Counted from the first letter of the stretch, positions 34,366-42,925 are shown. The stretch: 64,000 bases of DNA from Deltaproteobacteria bacterium (GCA_026129095.1 JAHCIT010000007.1:124001-188000); one strand, 5' to 3'. Made by a program: numbers and translations. The notes: generated by a model not told the origin, from the letters alone.

Positions 34366-35544
34366 CTATTCCGGAAGTCTCGCGGGCTCCTCAACCGGCG
34401 TGATCTCACCCGTAAGTGCCTCCATGAATGCGACGATGTCGTCAATTTCCTGTCCGGTAAGGTTCAGCGGAATGATGAGCGGCGAAAGCCACTTGTTGGG
34501 GTTTCCGCCACGGTTATAGAGATCTACTACAGTTCGCAGGTTCACTTCAGATCCATCGTGCATGTAGGGCGGATTCTGCGCGATATTACGGAGCGTGGGC
34601 GTCTTGAACGCGCCTCTGTCGCTCTCCTCCTTGCTGATCTCATAACGGCCCCAGTCAGTGCAGGTGTCGTCTTTGCATCCGACGCCAAGATTGTGGAAGG
34701 CGTTGTCGCTGAAGGCCGCTCCAACATGGCAGGTGGTGCACCGGCCCTTTTCGCGGAACAGCTTCTCGCCCCGGATTGCCGACTCGTTCATCGCCGAGGC
34801 GTCTCCCGCCTTCCAGCGATCGAAGGGGGAGTTGCCGGTCACGATCGTGCGTTCGAAGGCGGCGATGGCATCGGCGATTCGCTCGATAGTCACCTTGGCA
34901 TTCTTCCCATAGGCGGCATCGAAATACTGCTTGTAACCCTTGATGGCAGCGATCTTCTTCACGGCCGTGGCATGGTCAGGCATTCCCATCTCAATGGGGT
35001 TGGTGATCGGGCCCTTGGCCTGACCTTCCAGATCAGGTTCGCGGCCATCCCAGAACTGCGGTTGCACGAACAGCGTGTTCATCACGGTGGGAGCATTCCG
35101 GCCTCCCTTCTGGCCGCCGATGCCCACCGATGTCGGCCCCTCGTCACTCCATCCGAGCCTGGGATCATGGCAGGTGGCACAGGAGATCGTGTTATCCAGC
35201 GAAAGACGTTTGTCGAAATAGAGCAGGCGACCCAGCTCAACCTTTTCCTTCGTAATCGGCCGGGCCGGGTCAACGAAAGCTGCTCCCGCCTGGTCATGCA
35301 GGCCGAGCGGGAGCTCGAATGGCACCAGCGCCGCAAACTCATCCCGCGCAGCAATGGCGGCCAGTTCCTTCTTCGTGAACCAGCGAAGCGGCTTTCCCTG
35401 GGTCACCGGGGGCCTCACCTGTGGCGCTGGCGGTACCGCCGGTTTTGCCGCTTCCTGTGGGGCGTCTTTCCCCGCACAGTGCGCCAGCACCAGAACGGCA
35501 GTTCCCAGTGAAAGGGCAGTGAGGGTCCACGATTTTCCCGGCAT
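34366..35544 (-). CDS. Di-haem cytochrome c peroxidase (MauG/CcpA family)
   Basis: The 392-residue protein has two CxxCH haem-c motifs, CATCH at 122-126 (peroxidatic) and CTTCH at 269-273 (electron-donating). It also has family motifs LGRLLYFDKRLS, NAPTVMNTLF, FKTPTLRNIAQNPPYMHDGS and DDIVAFMEALT. Its N-terminus is a signal sequence (MPGKSWTLTALSLGTAVLVL) followed by AHC; the histidine before the cysteine is unusual for a lipobox, so it may instead be a cleaved periplasmic protein. These enzymes reduce hydrogen peroxide with electrons from cytochrome c. It is convergent with chrA. A palindrome lies 34 bases upstream of the start. Confidence 0.93.
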   Translation of the reverse strand: MPGKSWTLTALSLGTAVLVLAHCAGKDAPQEAAKPAVPPAPQVRPPVTQGKPLRWFTKKELAAIAARDEFAALVPFELPLGLHDQAGAAFVDPARPITKEKVELGRLLYFDKRLSLDNTISCATCHDPRLGWSDEGPTSVGIGGQKGGRNAPTVMNTLFVQPQFWDGREPDLEGQAKGPITNPIEMGMPDHATAVKKIAAIKGYKQYFDAAYGKNAKVTIERIADAIAAFERTIVTGNSPFDRWKAGDASAMNESAIRGEKLFREKGRCTTCHVGAAFSDNAFHNLGVGCKDDTCTDWGRYEISKEESDRGAFKTPTLRNIAQNPPYMHDGSEVNLRTVVDLYNRGGNPNKWLSPLIIPLNLTGQEIDDIVAFMEALTGEITPVEEPARLPE

Positions 35545-35577
35545 GCTTCAAACTCCTTGGTGTGTAAAAAGACTGGA

Positions 35578-35594
35578 TTTAGACTGTGTCTAAA
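35578..35594. promoter_or_regulatory. Perfect palindrome TTTAGAC-N3-GTCTAAA upstream of the peroxidase
   Basis: The arms TTTAGAC (35578-35584) and GTCTAAA (35588-35594) are exact inverted repeats. They lie 34 bases upstream of the peroxidase start, where an operator would overlap the promoter. The arms resemble the TTTAGAA-N3-TTCTAAA iron-control element known from alphaproteobacterial Irr, with C and G in place of A and T. This is only a similarity; the regulator is unknown. Confidence 0.45.
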
Positions 35595-35706
35595 CTGGCT
35601 GAGTCCAAAAGACAAGCCAAACCCGCCGAGAAACCGGTTGAAACCGTCCCTCGCCCCGGTTTATAGACACATGAGTGACGGGGCCGTTCCCCCGGAGGAG
35701 ATATTC

Positions 35707-36021
35707 ATGGCGCTGAAGGACATGTTTGACGAAATCCGCGAGAAAAATGAAAAACAGCTCACCCAGCTTTTCGTCGATCTGATGCAGAGCAAGCGGTTTA
35801 CCTCGTCAGTCGTCAAGGCATTCGAACTGTCCACCGAGGCACGAAACTCCATCGACGAAAATGCACAGGATCTTGTGCGGGCGCTCAATCTCCCCACCCG
35901 CGAAGACCACGAGCAGCTCACCGAGAAGGTAAAAAACCTGACCAAGAAGATCTCGGACCTCGATACCAAGCTCATCCAGCTCGGCAAGAAGATCGACCAG
36001 GCTGCAGGTCCCGCGGCTTAA
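35707..36021 (+). CDS. Small coiled-coil phasin-like protein, 104 aa
   Basis: The 104-residue protein starts MALKDMFDEIREKNEKQLTQ, preceded by an excellent GGAGGAG ribosome site 8 bases upstream. It is almost entirely helical. Residues 70-104 form a heptad-repeat coiled coil (EDHEQLTEKVKNLTKKISD, DTKLIQLGKKIDQAA). The composition and arrangement resemble short phasin-like proteins and PhaE-type subunits of polyhydroxyalkanoate synthesis, but no PHA synthase is nearby. The next gene, an acyltransferase, starts 39 bases after the stop. A lipid or granule role is therefore possible but not proven. Confidence 0.75.
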   Translation: MALKDMFDEIREKNEKQLTQLFVDLMQSKRFTSSVVKAFELSTEARNSIDENAQDLVRALNLPTREDHEQLTEKVKNLTKKISDLDTKLIQLGKKIDQAAGPAA

Positions 36022-36060
36022 GCCGCCCTGTTCCCGGCCGGCATTAAGGTAACGGAGCCG

Positions 36061-37128
36061 ATGCCCGCACGCACGCAGGAAAAGCTCCGCGACCTGAAGG
36101 CCGAACTGCTGGACCTTCTGGATCTTACCGCCTCGGATCCCGCCCAGCGGGAAATCCGTTCGGAACTCGCTGCACGGATGGATGAAATCACTGAGGCGTC
36201 AGCGGGTCTTGCCGATCCTGCCCGGCCGCAAGTCCGCTATCGCGTCATCACCGGCGTGCTGGAGGCTGCAGAACCCCTGCTCGCCGCCCTGAGGCCCGAC
36301 CGCCTGCGCGAGCGGGTGGAGGAATTCCAGCTCCGGAACCGTTCGCTCGACGTGGATGATTTCGGCATGGATCCTGCGTTCATCACGCAGATACAACCCA
36401 TCATCGACTTCCTTTACGACCGGTGGTTCCGGGTCAATCCCATCGGCATCGACAACGTGCCCCATCAGGGAAAGGCCATTCTCGTCTCGAACCACTCGGG
36501 CGCATTGCCCTACGACGCGGTGATGATCTCGCATGCGATACTGCGTGCCAGCGAGGGACGGCGGCTCCCCCGATTCCTCATCGATAACGTCTTTTCCAAT
36601 TCGCTCTTCATGGGCCCGCTCTTCGCCCGCGGCGGGATGGTGCGCGCCTCGCAGGAAAATGCCCGCCGGCTGCTGGACCAGAACGAGATCGTCGGCGTCT
36701 TCCCCGAAGGCATGAGGGGACTCGCCAAGCTCTACCGCCAGCGCTACCAGCTCCAGCGGTTTGGACGAGGCGGGTTCATCAAGCTGGCCGTGAGGTCAAA
36801 GGCACCCATTGTCCCCGTGGCCGTCACCGGTGCCGAGGAGATCATGCCGCTCATCAGCCGGGGCGGATGGCTCTCGAAGGCTCTCGGGTTTTCCTATTTC
36901 CCGGTCACGCCCATGTGGCCGCTTCTGGGGCCTCTGGGGCTTGTACCTCTTCCCACCGCCTGGAGCGTCCGGTTCGGAAAGCCCATCGACCTCTCGGGCT
37001 ACAGCGAAAAAGACCTGGAAGACGAAATCCTCGTCACTGGCCTCAAGGAACAGGTCCGCGCCACCGTACAGGAGATGCTCTACGATCTTCTGAAAGAGCG
37101 GAAAAACGTGTTCGTACGCGGAGAGTAG
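36061..37128 (+). CDS. Lysophospholipid-type acyltransferase (MGAT-like LPLAT)
   Basis: The 355-residue protein has a helical N-terminal extension of about 115 residues and then the acyltransferase domain: SNHSGALPYDAVMIS, the VGVFPEGMRGLAKLYR motif and PIVPVAVTGAEEIMPL. It is a paralogue of the enzyme at 12126-13004, with the same NHSG.LP.D, FPEG and VGAEE/TGAEE blocks. The N-terminal extension (ELLDLLDLTASDPAQREIRS) is absent from the shorter paralogue. It is likely membrane-associated and transfers acyl chains to a lipid acceptor. It lies immediately after the phasin-like gene, so the pair is probably co-transcribed. Confidence 0.87.
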   Translation: MPARTQEKLRDLKAELLDLLDLTASDPAQREIRSELAARMDEITEASAGLADPARPQVRYRVITGVLEAAEPLLAALRPDRLRERVEEFQLRNRSLDVDDFGMDPAFITQIQPIIDFLYDRWFRVNPIGIDNVPHQGKAILVSNHSGALPYDAVMISHAILRASEGRRLPRFLIDNVFSNSLFMGPLFARGGMVRASQENARRLLDQNEIVGVFPEGMRGLAKLYRQRYQLQRFGRGGFIKLAVRSKAPIVPVAVTGAEEIMPLISRGGWLSKALGFSYFPVTPMWPLLGPLGLVPLPTAWSVRFGKPIDLSGYSEKDLEDEILVTGLKEQVRATVQEMLYDLLKERKNVFVRGE

Positions 37129-37131
37129 GCC

Positions 37132-37572
37132 TTACTTCATCGCCACCCGGCGGGGCCCTGTCACCTCGCCGGTGGTATCGCCCGGAGCGGTAGGCTCGGG
37201 CGGAATTGTGCCACCAAACTTCTGCATCAGGTCGCCCACGGTCCGGTTATTGAACGGCTTGGGCAGCCAGGCGTCGGCACCCGCAGCCATCGCCCCGGCG
37301 ATACGTTCCGGATCGCTGGTGGCTGAAAGGGCGACGATGCGCGTCCGGATGCCCAGTTTGGCCCGGACACGACGGATCGCTTCGAGCCCATCTACCCTAG
37401 GCAGCGACAAATCCATGAAAATGAGATCCGGTTTCCACGCGCAGGCGATACTAACGCCTTCCTCGCCGTCCGAGGCGACACGAATTTCGTGCGCCGGACC
37501 CAGGATTTCCGTCAAGAGTGCCTGATGGAAGCGGATGTCTTCAACGATGAGAACCTTGTGTATGTGGGCCAC
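37132..37572 (-). CDS. Stand-alone response-regulator receiver protein
   Basis: The 146-residue protein is a single CheY-like receiver domain with acidic residues Glu11 and Asp12 in VEDIRF, phospho-acceptor Asp54 in IFMDLSLPRVDG, the ALSAT switch residue region and Lys105 in DAWLPKPF. The last 30 residues are a Pro/Gly/Thr-rich tail. There is no output domain and no kinase gene next to it, so the partner is unknown. The start ATG lies at 37570-37572. The gene is convergent with the acyltransferase. Confidence 0.93.
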   Translation of the reverse strand: MAHIHKVLIVEDIRFHQALLTEILGPAHEIRVASDGEEGVSIACAWKPDLIFMDLSLPRVDGLEAIRRVRAKLGIRTRIVALSATSDPERIAGAMAAGADAWLPKPFNNRTVGDLMQKFGGTIPPEPTAPGDTTGEVTGPRRVAMK

Positions 37573-37720
37573 TATGGCCTCCCTGGCCTGGAAAATGGCC
37601 AGCCCCCGCCGGGCCGCATGATTGGAGATACCCCGACCGGAAACAAGGACTTTTGACCCAGTGAGTCAGATTTTACGAAACCGTGAAACGGCGTTTTGGC
37701 TAGTAATGCAGCAACAGGAA

Positions 37721-37743
37721 AGGCCGCCCCGATGGGGCGGCCT
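37721..37743 (-). terminator. Terminator of the acidic lipoprotein gene
   Basis: A perfect 10-base stem AGGCCGCCCC/GGGGCGGCCT with a 3-base loop sits 20 bases beyond the stop codon at 37764. In the leftward reading it is followed by TTTCCTGTT. It fits a Rho-independent terminator for the leftward lipoprotein gene. Confidence 0.75.
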
Positions 37744-37763
37744 ACGCCGAATAAAACCGGCCC

Positions 37764-38687
37764 CTAGCGGGCAAAACCAAAGCAGTTTTCCGTATCACCT
37801 CCGAAGGAGATCGCGAGGTTTTTCGTTGCGTGATCGGCGTACCCTTCAAGGCCCATCCAGTCCTCATCCGGTTCGATCACCACATAGACGCCCTCTTCAC
37901 CATTATCGGGATCGCCCGTTAGCACCAAGCTCTGGATTTCATAGCACTCCGGGTCGTCACACTCGTCAATCTGGTTGACACCCTCACCCCTGAAGGTGAT
38001 TGGGCCAATGCTTTCCTGCGGAAGCGCAGTGGAGGAGATACCCTCATCTACAAACTCCTCCAGATCGACTGTTGCCTCCGCCACGCTGCTGAAGATGCCG
38101 CCAGTCACACCAAACAGTTGATCTCCATCCAGCAGGAATGCCGCAAGCCCGACATCACTGAATTCATCACGGCCGTATTCGTAGCCGCCGCAGGCGATAT
38201 AAACCTCGCCCGGATCCTCGACAAGCTTGGCACCGGCAAAGCCGATGCCTTCGCCTCCGTCCAGTTCAATACTGAGGGAAAGCGTCAGTAACCCGTCATC
38301 GGTGACAGTCCCCACTCCCACGACCGTGCCCTCGTCCACCTCGATCGTGAGCGTGACATCCGATCCGGAAATCTGGTCGGACACTTCGGCATCGTCCTCA
38401 TCGAGATCGTCAATAATTCCGGAGGGACCATCAGCAAATGTATAGAGCGCACCGGTAATAGCGCCGTTGCCGGCGATCTCCAGCCGGATAACCCCAGCGA
38501 TCCTGGCTTCAAAGCCAGCCGATGCCGGACCAGCACTGTCAGGGAAATAGGATTCCCCTGCCACGAAACCACCCAGGTAAGTCCCCGTCAGGAAGTTGCC
38601 GCTCCCGCTGCTCCCACATGCCCCGATAGACAGGGCAAGCGAGCCTGCAAAGACGAGTGAAACGATTACTTGTGCCATGTTTTTCAT
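37764..38687 (-). CDS. Acidic lipoprotein of unknown function
   Basis: The 307-residue protein begins MKNMAQVIVSLVFAGSLALS then IGAC, a lipobox with cysteine after Gly-Ala, so it should be lipidated and periplasmic. The mature part is very acidic and glycine-rich with repeated beta-type segments (TGTYLGGFVAGES, GVIRLEIAGNGAITGALYTF, VTLTIEVDEGTVVGVGTV). It has four cysteines beyond the lipobox: one in IACGGYEYG, two in DECDDPECYE and one in ENCFGFAR. No family is recognised. A strong promoter precedes it (38742-38769) and a clear terminator follows, so it is a single-gene transcript. The ATG at 38687 has a GAAGGGAATCCCC site just upstream; two earlier in-frame ATGs are less supported. Confidence 0.78.
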   Translation of the reverse strand: MKNMAQVIVSLVFAGSLALSIGACGSSGSGNFLTGTYLGGFVAGESYFPDSAGPASAGFEARIAGVIRLEIAGNGAITGALYTFADGPSGIIDDLDEDDAEVSDQISGSDVTLTIEVDEGTVVGVGTVTDDGLLTLSLSIELDGGEGIGFAGAKLVEDPGEVYIACGGYEYGRDEFSDVGLAAFLLDGDQLFGVTGGIFSSVAEATVDLEEFVDEGISSTALPQESIGPITFRGEGVNQIDECDDPECYEIQSLVLTGDPDNGEEGVYVVIEPDEDWMGLEGYADHATKNLAISFGGDTENCFGFAR

Positions 38688-38741
38688 GGGGATTCCCTTC
38701 ATGGGCTGGCCAACAGTGAAAACCAACCAAAGCAGCAGAAT

Positions 38742-38769
38742 CCTATAGCCCTACTTCACATTGTGTCAA
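38742..38769 (-). promoter_or_regulatory. Strong promoter for the acidic lipoprotein gene
   Basis: On the minus strand a perfect TTGACA (38764-38769) is separated by 16 bases from TATAGG (38742-38747), which keeps four of six -10 bases. Transcription should start near 38735, about 48 bases before the ATG at 38687. Confidence 0.65.
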
Positions 38770-38814
38770 TTAAAGAACCGGGCCTTGCGCTCCACCTCAT
38801 GCTAGACATCCCAT

Positions 38815-39654
38815 ATGGCCACGCTTTTTGTCGTTGCAACGCCCATCGGGAACCTGGGAGATCTCACTCCGCGGGCGGCTGAAACACTGAAGAGCGTGGG
38901 GCTCATCGTCTGCGAGGATACCCGCATCTCGGGGCCGCTGATGCACCGGATCGGCACCAGGGCACCGCTGAAGGCCCATTTCAAGGGACGCGAGGCCGAG
39001 GGCGTGGAGGAGATACTGGCAGCGCTCGATGCCGGGACCGACGTCGCGCTGATTTCCGATGCCGGCACCCCGCTGGTGAGCGACCCCGGTCAGCGGCTGG
39101 TGGCCCGGGCCGCCGATGGCGGCCACCGGATTGTCCCCATTCCCGGCGGTTCGGCTCCGGTGGCGCTCATTTCGGTGGCGGCGTTCAAAACCGAAGCCTT
39201 CACCTGGATCGGCTTCCTGCCGTCTCCGCAGCAGGAGCGGCGGGGAACCCTCTCCCGGTACCGGGACCGGCCGGAAGCGCTCGTCTTCTTTGAAAGCCCA
39301 AGGCGGCTGGTCGAGACACTGACCGACTGCATGGCTGTGTTCGGTCCCAATCGCCCGGCCGTTATCGGCCGTGAACTCACCAAGCTGCACGAGGAAATCG
39401 TGCGTGGCACGTTGAAGGAACTTCACGGCAATTTTGCCGCTCGCGCCGACATACCCGGAGAAGTGACCGTTGCCGTCGAGGGGTTCACGGGGGAGACGGA
39501 AACCGTCACGCTGGAGAGCCTTACCCCGGAGATACTGGAGGGTATCGGCAAGGGTGAAGGTACCCGCCAGATCGCCCAGCGGCTCGCTGCCGTATACGGG
39601 CTTCCACGCAGGGACGTCTATGAACGTGTGCTGGAACTGGCGGGAAGGAAGTGA
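38815..39654 (+). CDS. rsmI: 16S rRNA (cytidine1402-2'-O)-methyltransferase
   Basis: RsmI methylates the 2'-oxygen of C1402 in the decoding centre of 16S rRNA. The 279-residue protein has the SAM-dependent tetrapyrrole-methylase fold. It starts LFVVATPIGNLGDLTPRA and continues with VCEDTRISG, LISDAGTPLVSDPG, VPIPGGSAPVAL and WIGFLPS. All are canonical RsmI blocks. The C-terminal helical part (ARSIAQRLA-like TRQIAQRLAAVYGLPRRDVY) is also present. It is followed by a site-2 protease gene after 28 bases and probably shares its transcript. Confidence 0.95.
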   Translation: MATLFVVATPIGNLGDLTPRAAETLKSVGLIVCEDTRISGPLMHRIGTRAPLKAHFKGREAEGVEEILAALDAGTDVALISDAGTPLVSDPGQRLVARAADGGHRIVPIPGGSAPVALISVAAFKTEAFTWIGFLPSPQQERRGTLSRYRDRPEALVFFESPRRLVETLTDCMAVFGPNRPAVIGRELTKLHEEIVRGTLKELHGNFAARADIPGEVTVAVEGFTGETETVTLESLTPEILEGIGKGEGTRQIAQRLAAVYGLPRRDVYERVLELAGRK

Positions 39655-39682
39655 TAGTTAAACCCGCCGGAAGGAGTCCTTT

Positions 39683-40378
39683 TTGCTGCTCCGTGACAAC
39701 TTCAGCATGACAGCCGTTGTCCTGTGGATGACCGTCCTGATCTTTTCCCTGTCGGTGCACGAGTTCGCCCATGCCTGGACGGCATGGAAGAGCGGCGACG
39801 ACACGGCAGCCCGGATGGGACGCCTCACCCTGAATCCGCTGGCCCATCTCGATTTCCTTGGGACCATCATGATTCTCTTCGCACCGATCGGCTGGGCCAA
39901 ACCCGTACCGGTGAACCCGAGCCGGTTCAAGAAGCCCCGCCGGGACGAAATCCTTGTTTCGATGGCCGGGCCGGCATCGAACATCGTCATCGCCATGCTG
40001 GCGGGTCTTGGACTCCGGGGCCTCACAATGGCCCACGGGAACCTGCTTCAGGCGGCGTCCGGAGGCGTGGACCTGTTCGCCGCGCTGGCCGGGGCGCTTT
40101 CGCTGCTGGTCTTCCTCAACTTTGCGCTGGCTTTCTTCAACCTGATCCCGATCTTCCCGCTGGACGGCAGCCACGTCCTCGAAAACCTGCTACCGCTGGA
40201 AGCGCAGATGCGTTACCGGGAGATACGGCCCTACTTGCCGTTCGTGCTGCTGGCGCTCATTTTTTTCACACCCGTCCTGTCGTATCTCATCATCGTGCCG
40301 CTTTCCTACCTTGCGCCGCTATTGACGGGCTATTCGCTGAACGCGCTGTTCCACATGGTCGGCGCCGTGACGAGCTGA
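39683..40378 (+). CDS. Site-2 type intramembrane metalloprotease (peptidase M50)
   Basis: The 231-residue protein has five to six membrane helices, the zinc motif HEFAH (26-30) in SLSVHEFAHAW and the third ligand region NLIPIFPLDGSHVLENLLP. It also has the conserved block MGRLTLNPLAHLDFLGTIM, which marks the compact YwhC/SpoIVFB-like group without PDZ domain. It starts at TTG (39683), supported by AAGGAG about 8 bases upstream. Such proteases release membrane-bound regulators, but the substrate here is unknown. It lies between rsmI and trpS, a common bacterial arrangement where the M50 gene precedes trpS. Confidence 0.92.
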   Translation: MLLRDNFSMTAVVLWMTVLIFSLSVHEFAHAWTAWKSGDDTAARMGRLTLNPLAHLDFLGTIMILFAPIGWAKPVPVNPSRFKKPRRDEILVSMAGPASNIVIAMLAGLGLRGLTMAHGNLLQAASGGVDLFAALAGALSLLVFLNFALAFFNLIPIFPLDGSHVLENLLPLEAQMRYREIRPYLPFVLLALIFFTPVLSYLIIVPLSYLAPLLTGYSLNALFHMVGAVTS

Positions 40379-40394
40379 AAAGGAGAACCCCCGC

Positions 40395-41606
40395 TTGAGA
40401 GTCCTTTCCGGCATGCGCCCCACCGGACTGCTGCATATCGGCCACTGGGAAGGCGTGCTCAAGAACTGGGTCGAACTCCAGAAGTCCGGTGCGGAATGCT
40501 TCTTTTTCTCGGCCGACTGGCACATGCTCACGACCGAGTATGAAAATATCCATGAAGTCACTCCCATCGTACGCGAGAACGTTGCCGACTGGATCGCCTG
40601 TGGCGTCGATCCGTCAAAGTCGGTCATTTTCGTTCAATCGCGGATCAAGGAAACTGCCGAGCTGTTTCTCCTCCTTTCCATGATTACCGGCGTCTCCATG
40701 CTGGAGAACAATCCGACCTACAAGGAGCAGCTTGCCGAACTGAACAGGTCGCGGGTATCGCCACCGCTTCTCCAGAAGGCACTGAAAGAACTGAAAGGGC
40801 GTAAGGTGGATGGCACACAGTGCGAAGCACTGGAGACAGATCTCAAAAAGCTGTCCGAGGGCGAGTTTGTCCGCGAACTGGATGTGACCCACCGGATTCT
40901 GGACCGGGCGAAGCCGCTGCTTTCAGAAGAAACCTGGCAGCGAATTTACGAGGCGTCGGTGCCCAAGGACATCAAGACCGCCGGCTTCCTCCTCTACCCC
41001 GTGCTCCAGACAGCCGACATCATTCTCTACAAGGCCAACGAGGTCCCCGTCGGGCAGGACCAGCTTCCTCATGTAGAGATCAGCCGCGAGATCACCCGCA
41101 AGTTCAACGCGCTCTACCCTGGCAAGGGCGGCAAGCCGGTTTTCCCGGAGCCGGTGGCAAAACTGACTCCTGTTCCAAAGCTGCTCGGTCTCGACGGCCG
41201 GAAGATGTCCAAGAGCTATGGAAACGCCGTGATGCTGTCGGATTCAGCCGACGAGGTGACGGCCAAGCTCAAGCCCATGAAAACAGACGAAAAGCGCCAG
41301 CGGCTCACCGATCCCGGCGAACCTAACGACTGCAACGTCTACTCCTGGCACGAGCTCTATTCGTCAAGGGACGAGTGCGCCACCGTCGCCGCCAACTGCC
41401 GTGGAGCCAGGTGGGGCTGCATGGACTGCAAGATGCTGCTCGCGGGAAACCTGAACCGCACACTCGAACCTGTCCGCCAGAAGCGGAAGGCCCTTCTGGA
41501 CAACCCCGCCGTCATCGAGAAGATCATCGCAGACGGCTCGGAGAAAGCCGCCGACGTCGCCCGCTCCACACTGAAGGAAGTCCGCGAGGTGATGAAGATC
41601 GGGTGA
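40395..41606 (+). CDS. trpS: Tryptophanyl-tRNA synthetase with a probable 4Fe-4S site
   Basis: TrpRS charges tRNA-Trp. The 403-residue protein begins at TTG, supported by AAGGAG upstream, and has the class I motifs HIGH (14-17) and KMSKS in GRKMSKSYGN. A cysteine-rich insertion near residues 313-345 has Cys313, Cys335, Cys342 and Cys345 (spacing x21, x6, x2), with an extra Cys328. This closely matches the C-x22-C-x6-C-x2-C cluster of Thermotoga maritima TrpRS, which binds a 4Fe-4S cluster near the anticodon site. The first spacing is one residue shorter here. Family identity is certain, the cluster is inferred. Confidence 0.96.
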   Translation: MRVLSGMRPTGLLHIGHWEGVLKNWVELQKSGAECFFFSADWHMLTTEYENIHEVTPIVRENVADWIACGVDPSKSVIFVQSRIKETAELFLLLSMITGVSMLENNPTYKEQLAELNRSRVSPPLLQKALKELKGRKVDGTQCEALETDLKKLSEGEFVRELDVTHRILDRAKPLLSEETWQRIYEASVPKDIKTAGFLLYPVLQTADIILYKANEVPVGQDQLPHVEISREITRKFNALYPGKGGKPVFPEPVAKLTPVPKLLGLDGRKMSKSYGNAVMLSDSADEVTAKLKPMKTDEKRQRLTDPGEPNDCNVYSWHELYSSRDECATVAANCRGARWGCMDCKMLLAGNLNRTLEPVRQKRKALLDNPAVIEKIIADGSEKAADVARSTLKEVREVMKIG

Positions 41607-41611
41607 GAGGG

Positions 41612-42925
41612 TTACAATGCCTCCACGGTTTTCACCTTGGGGAGCAGTGCGCCGATGGCTCCTCGGCAGTCGAGGATCAGCTTCAGGTTGCGGACGAGCA
41701 GCGGGTAGTTGAACTTCCGGTGAGCCGTCACCAGTACGGCGGCATCGAACCCCTTGAGGCGGGCCGGGGTGAGCGGCACGGACTTCAGGGTACGATCGCC
41801 CTCCGAAAACTCCGGAATATGCGGGTCGCTGTAACTGACATGCGCCCCTTCCAGTTCCAGCAGTTTCAGGATTTCGAGGCCGGGCGATTCACGGAGGTCA
41901 TCCACGTCCGGCTTGTAGGCGAGGCCAAGTACAAGGATTTTCGCGCCATTTAGAGCCTTCCGTGACCGCCGTGACAGCATCCGTGCCGTCCGGTTCACCA
42001 CGAAGCGCGGCATGTTGCCATTGATGTCGGTCGCTAGCTCGATGAAGCGGTTGTAGTGGCTGAACATCTTCGCCTTCCAGGCAAGATACACGGGATCGAG
42101 CGGAATGCAGTGGCCGCCGATGCCGGGCCCCGGATAAAACGGCATGAAGCCGAAGGGCTTGGTTTTGGCCGCGTTCACCACGTTCCAGATATTGATATCC
42201 ATCCGGTCGCACATGAGCATCAGCTCGTTCACAAGGCCGATGTTCACCGCCCGGAAGGTATTTTCGAGCATCTTGACCATCTCGGCCTCGTCTGAGGACC
42301 CCACTGTCACCACCTGGTCCACGGCGCGCCGGTAAAGTGCCGCGGCGGCCAGCGTGCAGGCCGGCGTTGCGCCGCCCACAACCTTGGGCGTGTTGCGGAT
42401 CTTCCAGACCTTGTTCCCCGGATCGACCCGCTCTGGAGAAAAGGCGACAAAAATGTCGCGCCCCACCTTGAAGCCAGCTGCCTCTACCGCCGGGACGATG
42501 ATCTCCCGCGTGGTACCGGGATAGGTGGTGCTTTCCAGCACGATCACCTGGCCCTTTGTCAGCAGCGGCACCAGCTTTTCAACAGCCCCCTGGATGTATG
42601 AAATATCGGGATCGCGGGATTTCCGGAGCGGCGTCGGCACCGCGATGGAAATGCCATCACACCGGGCGAGATCCCGGTAGTCCGCCGACACCTCGAACCG
42701 CCCTGACTGGCGTGCCTCCCGGACTTCGCGGTCGGCGACATCCACTACCGTCGAACGTCCGGCGTTGATCCGCCTGACCTTGGCTGTATCCGTGTCAATA
42801 CCGGTAACACGGCAGCCCCCGCGGACAAACTCCAGCGCAAGCGGCAAACCGACGTAGCCCAGGCCGATGACGCCCACCCGCGGGACGCCTTTCTCAAGCC
42901 GCCGGACCAGTTTCTTCCCCTGCAT
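41612..42925 (-). CDS. UDP-N-acetyl-sugar 6-dehydrogenase (WbpA/WbpO/TviB type)
   Basis: The 437-residue protein is a UDP-glucose/GDP-mannose dehydrogenase family member, oxidising a nucleotide sugar at C6 with two NAD. It has the Rossmann motif VGVIGLGYVGLPLALEF, VPTPL and VLESTTYPGTT, the catalytic cysteine in GIGGHCIPLDP and a C-terminal domain with VLGLAYKPDVDDLRESP. The VPTPL.. and GGHCIP.DP variants point to UDP-N-acetylglucosamine/galactosamine dehydrogenases rather than UDP-glucose enzymes. Such enzymes supply uronic acids for surface polysaccharide. No glycan gene is adjacent, which is unusual. The gene is convergent with trpS. Confidence 0.91.
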   Translation of the reverse strand: MQGKKLVRRLEKGVPRVGVIGLGYVGLPLALEFVRGGCRVTGIDTDTAKVRRINAGRSTVVDVADREVREARQSGRFEVSADYRDLARCDGISIAVPTPLRKSRDPDISYIQGAVEKLVPLLTKGQVIVLESTTYPGTTREIIVPAVEAAGFKVGRDIFVAFSPERVDPGNKVWKIRNTPKVVGGATPACTLAAAALYRRAVDQVVTVGSSDEAEMVKMLENTFRAVNIGLVNELMLMCDRMDINIWNVVNAAKTKPFGFMPFYPGPGIGGHCIPLDPVYLAWKAKMFSHYNRFIELATDINGNMPRFVVNRTARMLSRRSRKALNGAKILVLGLAYKPDVDDLRESPGLEILKLLELEGAHVSYSDPHIPEFSEGDRTLKSVPLTPARLKGFDAAVLVTAHRKFNYPLLVRNLKLILDCRGAIGALLPKVKTVEAL

